Origin: an uncultured Lachnospiraceae bacterium
GTDB lineage: Bacteria > Bacillota > Clostridia > Lachnospirales > Lachnospiraceae
Reading direction: 5' to 3'
Assembly (NCBI GenBank): GCA_905203555.1
Contig: CAJKWK010000005.1
Location: 28,554-92,553, forward strand
DNA: 64,000 bases
Numbering within the stretch: the first letter of the stretch is position 1; the number at the start of each line of letters is the position of its first letter. The notes below the pieces were generated by a model that did not search any database, was not told the origin of the DNA, and saw only the letters and a program-made list of their open reading frames with translations. The translations under genes and the position numbers were made by a program. Shown here in pieces: positions 8,455 through 15,580 of the stretch.

Positions 8455-9435
8455 TCACACGCCCTCTTGCACCTGTTCTGCTTCCTGCTCCTGCGCCTCA
8501 ATCTCTTCTTTCACTTCTTCCATATCTACTTCAATCTCCGGAAGTAATTCAAAATAAAAATCGGTATACTTTTCTGCCAGCGCAGCAATACAACGAGTCT
8601 GCAACATTTTAAACCTTCTCACAGACAGCTCATCTTTATTTAAAGTTATGTATGCACTAATCCACAGTTTTCTTCCTGTTCTTACAATGTCATAGTAAAT
8701 ATCGGTACATTTACTTTCCAAAATAATCGGTTCTACAATTTCTTTGATTTCGGTAACAGTCTCTTCCTCCGGAGAGATCAATAACAAATCCCGTATTCCG
8801 GTATACACTGTTTGAATCGGAATCGGCAGCATAATTATAGATAACACAACGGTAAACAAGGGATCCAGATAGGGCTGCAGTTTTCCCATCCACGCAAACG
8901 GAACCAGCTCAGGTAATAAAAAGGCGAGTGTCATTCCAAGTGATATGGTACAATCCATCTGCCACCCCTGCATCTCCACAGTCACAAGCGGAGAATTCAT
9001 CGCTTTATTCTTTTGTTTTAAGTAAATAGTCACGACAATTCCAAGTACGCAGGCAAATAATTCAAACCATGCGATAATCCCAAAATCAACCTTGCGTCCA
9101 CCATGAAACAAGATATTGATACTGTTTGTAATCAGCCCAACCGTTACTGATATCATGGTAATTCCCTTTATTACAAGAAAAACCGTTTCCATCTGCATAT
9201 GTCCAAAAGGATACTTTTCATTACTCGGCTTATATAAAAACGGAATTAAAAAAACAGATGGTAAAAGCATCACAAACTCTACTCCATCATAAACCCCATC
9301 CAAAAGCACTGCCTGTGACCCGGTATAAACCGCCATAACCAGCTCAATCACCACAAAAAGCAAATTGGCATAAAGAGAAACCGTCATCGCTTTCTTTTCT
9401 TTCTTTGATTTTGAATTTCGCTTCCCAATTCTCAT
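8455..9435 (-). CDS. Cation diffusion facilitator-like transporter with atypical metal site
   Basis: 326 residues, six membrane helices and a C-terminal soluble domain (about 215-300) as in the CDF/ZnT family, which export divalent cations by proton antiport. The helix II region keeps Asp residues (LLDGVYDGVEF), but the helix V motif, normally HxxxD, reads GWQMDCTISLG, with the His missing. Metal specificity and even transport are therefore uncertain. A long acidic Glu/Gln tail ends the protein. The start at ATG 9435 follows AAGGTGA; upstream in-frame codons lack a ribosome site. It heads the operon with apbE. Confidence 0.78.
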   Translation of the reverse strand: MRIGKRNSKSKKEKKAMTVSLYANLLFVVIELVMAVYTGSQAVLLDGVYDGVEFVMLLPSVFLIPFLYKPSNEKYPFGHMQMETVFLVIKGITMISVTVGLITNSINILFHGGRKVDFGIIAWFELFACVLGIVVTIYLKQKNKAMNSPLVTVEMQGWQMDCTISLGMTLAFLLPELVPFAWMGKLQPYLDPLFTVVLSIIMLPIPIQTVYTGIRDLLLISPEEETVTEIKEIVEPIILESKCTDIYYDIVRTGRKLWISAYITLNKDELSVRRFKMLQTRCIAALAEKYTDFYFELLPEIEVDMEEVKEEIEAQEQEAEQVQEGV

Positions 9436-9694
9436 GTATATCACCTTACATCTTTTTATTTTATGCATAATTTGATTCTTTACACTTAAATGCATCTTAA
9501 AAATTAATATGTAAGAGTGTAACACCTTTTTCCTTTTTTCACAATCCTTCCTATGCCACTTTTTCTATGAAATACCTATTTTCCTGCCTTTCCTATATAC
9601 TCTATATCTTTCCGGAAATCCGAAAAAGCAGAACAAATACACTTTACCAATCCGTCATGGATATTATCATGAGAGCAAGTAAGCATCAATTTGA

Positions 9695-9796
9695 GGAGGC
9701 AAAAACATGTGCGAAGCAATGAGAGAATGAATAAGAGAAGAATACGCAGATGAGATAGCTGCAGCTGAAAAGAAAGCAAATAAAAATGGAAATAAT
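9695..9796 (+). pseudogene. Possible C-terminal remnant of an Rpn-type (PD-(D/E)XK nuclease/transposase) gene
   Basis: Reading the plus strand in the frame of ATG 9707 gives GGKNMCEAMRE, a TGA stop, then IREEYADEIAAAEKKANKNG. This pattern (MCEAM.E followed by a charged helical repeat tail) is what the C-termini of Rpn-family proteins look like in Lachnospiraceae. Only about 34 codons with one internal stop remain, cut off by the repeat copy at 9791. The resemblance is from memory and weak. Confidence 0.3.
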
Positions 9797-9939
9797 CTTA
9801 TTCAAATCCGGAATAGATGAAGAACTCTCCCATTTCGAAACCGCCTGACGTGAAACTCCAAGCTGATTTGCAAGCTCTTCTTGTGACATCCATTCTTTTT
9901 CCGTAAATCTGTAATTTTGTCTGCTAAAATCATACTCAT
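9791..9939 (-). pseudogene. Truncated 5' copy of the membrane HTH regulator gene
   Basis: This is a near-identical duplicate of the first about 50 codons of the regulator at 12426-13438. It includes its ribosome site, the same one-base frameshift and the whole promoter region upstream. After the codons for the SIPDL-K segment similarity stops and unrelated sequence follows. It encodes only the DNA-binding helices without the membrane part, so it is a broken gene, although a short HTH peptide could still be made. Confidence 0.85.
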
Positions 9940-10080
9940 TCCTCCTGTTAGTCATAAACCTTATCCCTGCTTAACTCACATCTAACATAACAATTTTAGC
10001 AGTTGCTGACAACCATTTATACTTGGAAATGTGTCAACTGATGGTTGCGCAATTTCTTTTATTAATGTAATCTGTTTATA
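9791..10080. repeat. Direct repeat copy A (partner at 13290-13591)
   Basis: About 290 bp nearly identical to 13290-13591 in the same orientation, offset about 3.5 kb, with only a few substitutions over the first 240 bases and small gaps in the last 40. It flanks the ABC-transporter segment on its left. Recombination between the copies would delete the ABC operon. Confidence 0.92.
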
Positions 10081-10343
10081 AACCCTGTAATGTCTTGGCT
10101 TACCAGTGATAAGGACCTAATTTACTTATCAGCTATTTGAAAACTGTTGCGGTTTTCCATTTTCTTAATGGTTGAAGAAATATTCATAGATCGTCTTCTC
10201 AAAATCGGTCAACGGAATTATAACAATACTACCTTTCGGAGATGGTACAACGAGGCGATGTGAATATTAATCAAATGGAAAAAGACTTTACACAATTGAT
10301 GGCATTTTGGAAAAACATCTACACGCGAAAGGAGTGATGGTTT
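10081..10343 (+). other. Gap before the ABC operon with two overlapping tiny reading frames
   Basis: This stretch has no recognisable full gene. Two small plus-strand frames occur: 10168-10263 (31 codons, MVEEIFIDRLLKIGQRNYNN at its start) and 10242-10337 (31 codons, MVQRGDVNINQMEKDFTQLM at its start). The second ends 6 bases before the ATPase ATG and looks like the helical C-terminal tail of a regulator; they could be pieces of one decayed gene in shifted frames. GAAAGGAG at 10326-10333 is the ribosome site for the ATPase. Confidence 0.35.
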
Positions 10344-11225
10344 ATGGATGCGATTAAGATTACGAAATTAACAAAATATTATGGCAAAAACAGAGGTATT
10401 GTCGATCTCAATCTTGTGGTAAACAAAGGTGAGTTCTTTGGCTTTATCGGCCCAAACGGTGCCGGAAAATCAACAACAATACGAACTTTGCTTGGACTCA
10501 TTTCTCTTACAGAAGGCAATGCGCAGATATTTGGTATGGATATCACCAAAGAGAAACAGGCTGTTTTGAAAAAAGTCGGTTATCTTCCTTCCGAAACGGC
10601 ATTTTATCCCAGTATGAAAGTGAAGGACGTTTTGAAGCTTTCTGCAAATCTGCGTAAAGAAGATTGCAGCGCCGAAGCGAATTTGCTCTGCGAGAGACTG
10701 CAGCTTAATATGTCACGAAGGATGGAAGAACTTTCCTTCGGCAACAAAAAGAAAGTTGCCATCGTCTGCGCCCTGCAACACTGTCCGGAGCTTCTGATTC
10801 TGGATGAACCCACCGGAGGTTTGGATCCACTGATGCAGAAGGAATTCTTTGATATCCTACAGGAGCGAAATAAACAAGGAACCACAATTTTCCTATCCAG
10901 CCATGTGCTTTCGGAAATTCAGCGTAATTGCACCCGTGCGGCAATCATTCGTGATGGTAGAATCATTGCCTGCGACAGTGTGGAAGCCCTTTCCAAAACC
11001 AGCGCAAAACGCATTTCTATTCATGGACAGATAAACTTGGGTAAACTGGACGGCGTTCGTGACAGGAAAGAATCCGGGGATTCCGTCAGTTTCCTTTTCG
11101 GCGGCAACATCAATGATTTGATTCAGATATTATCCACCTGCAAAATATCCGATCTCACTATAACAGAGCCGGATCTGGAGGAAATCTTTCTTCATTATTA
11201 TGAAAAGGAGGGGGATATCATATGA
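10344..11225 (+). CDS. ABC transporter ATP-binding protein
   Basis: Cytoplasmic ATPase of an ABC-2-type exporter, 293 residues. Walker A GPNGAGKST is at 36-44, the signature is LSFGNKKKV near 136, Walker B with the D-loop is LLILDEPTGGLDP near 150, and the switch His is in LSSHVLSE. The last 80 residues form the accessory domain typical of drug/antimicrobial-peptide or gliding-type exporters (DrrA/YhaQ group). Its TGA overlaps the permease ATG (ATGA), so the two are coupled. The substrate is unknown. GC looks slightly higher than in neighbouring small genes, and the pair lies between long direct repeats, suggesting it arrived as a unit. Confidence 0.93.
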   Translation: MDAIKITKLTKYYGKNRGIVDLNLVVNKGEFFGFIGPNGAGKSTTIRTLLGLISLTEGNAQIFGMDITKEKQAVLKKVGYLPSETAFYPSMKVKDVLKLSANLRKEDCSAEANLLCERLQLNMSRRMEELSFGNKKKVAIVCALQHCPELLILDEPTGGLDPLMQKEFFDILQERNKQGTTIFLSSHVLSEIQRNCTRAAIIRDGRIIACDSVEALSKTSAKRISIHGQINLGKLDGVRDRKESGDSVSFLFGGNINDLIQILSTCKISDLTITEPDLEEIFLHYYEKEGDII

Positions 11226-12007
11226 CGCTTGTAAGACACGAATTAAAACAAGGAAAAATGTCATTTCTGATATGGACGATCTCTATCAGTTTTTTGCTGG
11301 TAGTCTGCGTTTTCCTCTTTCCAGAAATGAAGGGGCAGATGGACGGAATCAGTGAGACATTCGCTTCCATGGGATCTTTCACGGCAGCATTCGGTATGGA
11401 TCGCCTAAATTTCGGCACATTGATAGGTTTCTATGCCATTGAATGCGGCAATGTCTTGGGACTTGGCGGTGCGTTTTACGCTTCACTTTGTGCTGTTAAT
11501 ATTCTCAGCAAAGAGGAAAAAGACAAAACAGCCGAGTTTCTTCTTTCTCATCCAGTCAGCCGCACAAGAATTGTCACTAAAAAACTGCTTGCTGTTCTGC
11601 TTCAAATTACAGCGTTGAATCTAATTATTTATGCCTTTTCCATCGGCTCCATGACCATGATTGGTGAGGAGATTCCATGGAAAGAAGTGAATCTTCTGCA
11701 TCTTGCCTATTATCTGCTTCAAATTGAATTGGCTGGAATTTGCTTTGGTATTTCCGCTTTTCTGCGCAAAGGCAGTGCCGGTGTCGGACTTGGTATTGCT
11801 GCAATGATGTATTTTCTGAATTTAATCGCAAATATTGCCGAGGTTGCGGAATTCTTAAAATACATAACACCTTTCGGATATTGTGAAGGTGCAGACATTG
11901 TGAGTAATGGAAACTTGGATAGTACAATGGTTGCCATTGGTATGGCAATAGGTATTGTAGGTATCGCCGTTGCCTATCTGCATTACACTAAAAAGGATAT
12001 TTACTAA
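11222..12007 (+). CDS. ABC-2 type transporter permease
   Basis: 261 residues with six predicted membrane helices (about 18-38, 67-90, 120-150, 155-175, 182-200 and 235-252), the usual layout of an ABC-2 permease. The cytoplasmic loop KEEKDKTAEFLLSHPVSRTRIVTKK contains the EFLLS-PVSR pattern seen in many exporters of this class and contacts the ATPase (quoted in two parts: KEEKDKTAEF and LLSHPVSRTR). It overlaps the ATPase by 4 bases and is followed by a terminator, completing a two-gene operon. Confidence 0.9.
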   Translation: MTLVRHELKQGKMSFLIWTISISFLLVVCVFLFPEMKGQMDGISETFASMGSFTAAFGMDRLNFGTLIGFYAIECGNVLGLGGAFYASLCAVNILSKEEKDKTAEFLLSHPVSRTRIVTKKLLAVLLQITALNLIIYAFSIGSMTMIGEEIPWKEVNLLHLAYYLLQIELAGICFGISAFLRKGSAGVGLGIAAMMYFLNLIANIAEVAEFLKYITPFGYCEGADIVSNGNLDSTMVAIGMAIGIVGIAVAYLHYTKKDIY

Positions 12008-12019
12008 GGATATAATCAA

Positions 12020-12075
12020 GAAACCGCTGTATTTTTCATACTCGTGTAGTATGTAAGTTGCAGCGGTTTTTCTGT
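12020..12075 (+). terminator. Intrinsic terminator of the ABC operon
   Basis: AAACCGCTG pairs with CAGCGGTTT across an inner CATAC/GTATG helix, followed by TTTTTCTGTTTT. Confidence 0.8.
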
Positions 12076-12425
12076 TTTATGGATTTTGTTGTTTATGCTT
12101 TAACATTTCATGGATCTATTCGTATTACGTTTGATTATGGAACAAAGAGACTATGAAGAAAAGTCTGTAAATAAGATCTTCTATGATAAGAATGGACGAG
12201 AGACTTGAACAAAATCAGCTTTTCGCCCTTGCTTTATATATAACATAACAGTTACAAAATTGCATGCCAACAGCTCTTTAAGGAATTTGGCTTATAATTG
12301 AATTACTATTCACTCGTAGAGTAGAGGACTCGAAATAAACCACCCGAGTCCTCTACTCTATTATGATACTGTTAGATCTTGCAATCTGATTCCGGATAAT
12401 CATTATTTCATCATCTCTGCCAACT
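12076..12425. other. 350-bp stretch without a supported gene, containing a 16-bp perfect inverted repeat
   Basis: TAGAGTAGAGGACTCG at 12317-12332 is exactly complementary to 12345-12360 with a 12-base loop. There is no T-run on either side, so it is not a classical terminator, though it sits where the minus-strand regulator transcript would end. A short plus-strand frame from ATG 12110 (MDLFVLRLIMEQRDYEEKSV at its start, about 32 codons) has no clear ribosome site and may be a relic. Confidence 0.55.
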
Positions 12426-13438
12426 TCAAATCTTTCGAATAACAGAACTAATCCCAATAACTGCCCCATAAAATACTCCTGCGACCGGCCAGATGATCCA
12501 TGTCTTTTCCCATTCCATCGTTATAAAACTCCAGCCCAGATAAATTGCCGTCACTGAGCACCAATATATTTTATCAATAACATTATTTCTCTTATTTTCA
12601 AGTTTCTTACGCCTTGTGTAATCTCCCTCTTCTAAAAGTTTCTGGAAACCGCCATATATGATTCCTGTAGAAACAAGTAAAAATACCCCAATCGCCACTA
12701 AAATGAGGCACAAATCCACACCCAATATTGCTAACATACCATTTTCATCCGATACTGCCAATACCATAATCGGCACTGCACTCAAAATGCAAAGCACTAC
12801 GCCAAGTACGAGCTTTCGACTATGAGTCGATTCATATGCATGCTTTTCTTTTTCAACTAAGCCCTTCACCCCATAAGCCAACTCTATCGGTTCTTGCTCC
12901 AGAAAATCATAGACTTCTATTTTTCTTCCATACATCAGAAAAACCCCGACTGCAGTTGCAACCAGGAGCAAAAGTGCCGTCATTCCAACTCCGACTGCTG
13001 CCGCCTCTGAAATAACGTAACCACCCTCCTCATCAGACAATCCTGCGAGCCCAATCAAAATTACCGGTGACAAAATACAAAGTGATACTCCTAATGCAAT
13101 CTTGGAAGAAACATTTTGCAAAAGATTCAGATAAACATTTGCTGTTTCCATCGAAACCTGCAATATATTTTCTTCGTTCGCTCCATAAGCTACTACTCTA
13201 TTTTCCAGAGTTTCTCTATCATCACTTTGCTCTTCCAGAGAATCCTTTAGAAGATAATCGGTGCTAACCTCAAAAAGATTACTCATCCGAATGATCTTAT
13301 CCAAATCCGGAATAGAGGAAGAACTTTCCCATTTCGAAACCGCCTGACGTGAAACTCCAAGCTGATTTGCAAGCTCTTCTTGTGACATCCATTCTTTTTC
13401 CGTAAATCTGTAATTTTGTCTGCTAAAATCATACTCAT
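12426..13438 (-). CDS. XRE-type HTH membrane regulator with an N-terminal one-base frameshift
   Basis: The N-terminal helix-turn-helix (SQEELANQLGVSRQAVSKWE) is followed by a linker and six hydrophobic segments in about 200 residues, a common Clostridia design that couples a membrane sensor to DNA binding. The best ribosome site, AGGAGG, precedes ATG 13438, which would give MSMILADKITDLRKKNG, the normal first helix. One base is missing just after it (GGATG-TCACAA for GGATGGTCACAA, near 13387), so that frame stops early. The rest is open in the -1 frame, also reachable from ATG 13454 or from the internal Met just before SQEEL. Corrected length is 337. The promoter and first 50 codons are duplicated at 9791-10080. 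Confidence 0.8.
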
Positions 13439-13591
13439 TCCTCCTGTTAGTCATAAACCTTATCCCTGCTTAACTCACATCTAACATAACAATTTTAGCA
13501 GTTGCTGACAACCATTTATACTTGGAAATGTGTCAACTGATGGTTGCCTCTGACAATTTCTTTTATTAATTATTGATATAATCTGCTTATA
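13290..13591. repeat. Direct repeat copy B (partner at 9791-10080)
   Basis: Covers the first about 50 codons, ribosome site and upstream region of the regulator gene. It is the right-hand flank of the ABC-transporter segment. Confidence 0.92.
13483..13511 (-). promoter_or_regulatory. Candidate promoter of the membrane HTH regulator
   Basis: On the minus strand, TTGTCA (13506-13511) and TATGTT (13483-13488) are separated by 17 bases. The same elements are preserved in the upstream duplicate at 9984-10012. Confidence 0.6.
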
Positions 13592-13606
13592 ATGATTCTT
13601 TCTCCC

Positions 13607-14080
13607 CTATCTATTAATTTCCTCAATCCCCGACTCATTTAAAAATTCTACAACTTCCTGAATAAGTACATCTGAATTTTTTATTCTGTAATTTTTGCTA
13701 TCAATGGAAATTTTTCCTTGTGAAGAAATAAAAATAATACCGACATCCTCTGTATTTTCATATAAAAAAAGATTCAGCAACTGATTTCCTCCGTTTGGCA
13801 TAGAACCATCTGAAAAAGGGGTTAAAATTGTTCTTCGATAAGGGTATTTTCTTAGTATTGCTAAAAATTCCTGATTCTGTTCTGAAGATAAAGGAGCATA
13901 CTGCGTAGAATTAATACCTGGATTACCACCTTTATATACAAATTCAGTCATTACTATCCTTATCTGATTACTTTCATTTACTTTCTCTAATAATGATAAC
14001 GGTCTAAAATATATCATCGAGAAAATCAACAACACAATAATCAATAAAATAATACGTATCTTCTTTCCTTTTATATTCAT
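13607..14080 (-). CDS. Unrecognised single-pass membrane-anchored protein
   Basis: I do not recognise it. From ATG 14080 it has 157 residues: a basic start MNIKGKKIR, one membrane helix (about 8-26) and a 130-residue domain probably outside the cell with alternating strands and helices (QIRIVMTEFVYKGG, EFLAILRKYPYRR, EDVGIIFISS). There is no lipobox Cys. An upstream ATG at 14110 is in frame, but GAGGA sits between the two, favouring 14080. It follows a small two-helix membrane protein by about 50 bases and may be co-transcribed. The pattern suggests a DUF-type accessory protein of a mobile or variable segment. Confidence 0.6.
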   Translation of the reverse strand: MNIKGKKIRIILLIIVLLIFSMIYFRPLSLLEKVNESNQIRIVMTEFVYKGGNPGINSTQYAPLSSEQNQEFLAILRKYPYRRTILTPFSDGSMPNGGNQLLNLFLYENTEDVGIIFISSQGKISIDSKNYRIKNSDVLIQEVVEFLNESGIEEINR

Positions 14081-14133
14081 AAGCCATTCATCCTCATCAA
14101 ATATAACCATTCATCCGTATATTTACAATTCCA

Positions 14134-14415
14134 CTACATTTCTCTTATTTTTTTAGAAATCAACAAATTAATTACAATCAATGGAATTACTATACAAAAA
14201 AAACCAATGGTAAGCCATAATGGGATATCCTTTTCTAAGTGAATACGAAAAAGCAGAATAATCGCCATAAATATGGAACCTAAAATCTCCATAATGCTCA
14301 ATATTTTTTTGCGAAGTTCTTGCAAGCGTAACCGATTTTGTATTCTCTCTGATTTCCATACTCCATAATTTATTTGAGTGTCATTTACATCTTTATCAGA
14401 TATAAGTTCGTCCAT
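14134..14415 (-). CDS. Small two-helix membrane protein, unrecognised
   Basis: 93 residues: a polar N-terminus of about 35 residues (rich in Asp, Asn, Arg and Gln) and two membrane helices (about 41-58 and 66-85) with a basic tail KKIREM. The ribosome site is weak, so the start is uncertain. It is upstream of the 157-residue anchored protein on the same strand. No function can be assigned. Confidence 0.5.
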   Translation of the reverse strand: MDELISDKDVNDTQINYGVWKSERIQNRLRLQELRKKILSIMEILGSIFMAIILLFRIHLEKDIPLWLTIGFFCIVIPLIVINLLISKKIREM

Positions 14416-14482
14416 ACTTAGGATACAATTACAAATCCTTATTTTTCTATTTCCCTCTCAGCTAAACAAACTGAAAGTTATA

Positions 14483-14992
14483 TCATATTCCAAAAGCCTT
14501 GTCGTACTCAATAACTCCATTTAATTTGTTTTGACTTCCGTTAAGATTAAGTGCCATAAAATTTTCATCGTCAACTTCAAATGGTGCTTTTATTCCATAC
14601 TCACTTGCCGGAATATATCCTGCCTTTGGATAGTATTTAGAATGTCCCAAAACAACTGAATATTCATATCCCAATTTATGCGCTATGCTGTGTCCTTCTT
14701 TCATCAAAGATAATCCGATTCCCCTGTTCTGATAATCGGGTAATACAGAAAGAGGGGCAAGCGCAAGAACCTCACCCCCTTGAACAACTGCTTTTGTAAA
14801 AAGAATATGTCCTACAATTTTTTCGTCCTCGACAGCAACAAGAGAAAGTTCTGGAATAAACGATTTACTTTTTCTTAACGCAACAACTAAGTTCTGTTCA
14901 TTTCCATCTGTATATTCAGCATTTTCAAATGCTTCTTTTACAACATGATATACTGCATCATAATCTTCTGGTCTTTCTTGTCTTATAATCAA
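14483..14992 (-). CDS. GNAT family N-acetyltransferase (YhbS-like)
   Basis: Acetyl-CoA-dependent acetyltransferase of 169 residues. The acetyl-CoA loop is in LPDYQNRGIGLSLMKEG (R/Q-x-x-G-x-G/A near residues 84-89), and the LAPLSVLP strand before it is typical. The YhbS-type C-terminus with the GHSKYYPKAGY segment is present. The start is set at TTG 14992: GGAGG lies 8 bases upstream and family members start xIIRQERPEDY; the ATG at 15010 precedes that ribosome site. The substrate is unknown. Confidence 0.87.
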   Translation of the reverse strand: MIIRQERPEDYDAVYHVVKEAFENAEYTDGNEQNLVVALRKSKSFIPELSLVAVEDEKIVGHILFTKAVVQGGEVLALAPLSVLPDYQNRGIGLSLMKEGHSIAHKLGYEYSVVLGHSKYYPKAGYIPASEYGIKAPFEVDDENFMALNLNGSQNKLNGVIEYDKAFGI

Positions 14993-15061
14993 AGTGTTTA
15001 CCTCCATCAAATTCCGATTTTTCTATATCTTTATTTTTCTTTAAACTGAGTTTTTCTTTTT

Positions 15062-15373
15062 TTACACTTGACCACATGCTATAAAGTACCCAAGACCGCG
15101 CGGATTTCTAGAGCCTTTTACAATTTCCGCCTGATAAAGTTCACGGATAATTTTTCCCTTTCTTTTTACGTTCAAGTAAAAAAGAATAGGTGTGTCAGTA
15201 TTGATAAATTCAATTTCTTCCTTCATTTCTTCACTATATTTAACTAGTGCGTCGATAACAGCTTCTTTTGGTGGTTTTGGATAATTCTTCGAACCTGGAT
15301 AATTCCCCGGAAATGCATATTTATCCGGCAATTCAACACGAAACCCTTTTTTTGAATTTTCTTTAAAAAACAT
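15062..15373 (-). CDS. Unrecognised small soluble protein
   Basis: About 103 residues if it starts at ATG 15373 (MFFKENSKKGFRVELPDKYA is the beginning). It has a Pro/Gly/Tyr-rich stretch AFPGNYPGSKNYPKPP, a helix, then strands with LFYLNVKRKGKIIRELYQ and an ending GLGYFIACGQV. An in-frame extension to 15487 exists, but its composition (RRRSRGGD, Arg-rich) looks non-coding and it runs into a structured GC-rich stretch, so I do not include it. AAAGGGG is about 12 bases upstream, which is long. No family recognised. Confidence 0.5.
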   Translation of the reverse strand: MFFKENSKKGFRVELPDKYAFPGNYPGSKNYPKPPKEAVIDALVKYSEEMKEEIEFINTDTPILFYLNVKRKGKIIRELYQAEIVKGSRNPRGLGYFIACGQV

Positions 15374-15520
15374 CCTTGCAATAATCCCCTTTCTCAATGG
15401 CAACAAATGCGTTCTCTGCTTAAGTACATCTCCCCCTCGGCTCCGTCTACGGCAGTGCTGCTCAAGCTCGATTCCGTTTCTCTCCATCTCGCTTGACGGG
15501 CATATGCCCTATGAATAACA

Positions 15521-15568
15521 AAAGAGATGGTCTTACTCCTGCAAGCAGGGTGATCCCATCTCTTTCAT
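15521..15568 (-). terminator. Intrinsic terminator of leuS
   Basis: Read on the minus strand, AAAGAGATGG pairs with CCATCTCTTT around an inner CCTGC/GCAGG helix, 12 bases after the leuS stop, and ends in TTTTG. Confidence 0.8.
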
Positions 15569-15580
15569 TATTCGCACTGC

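Noticed and set aside
15374..15487. N-terminal extension of the 103-residue unknown protein
   Set aside because: Arg-rich, lies in a structured GC-rich spacer, and lacks a ribosome site.
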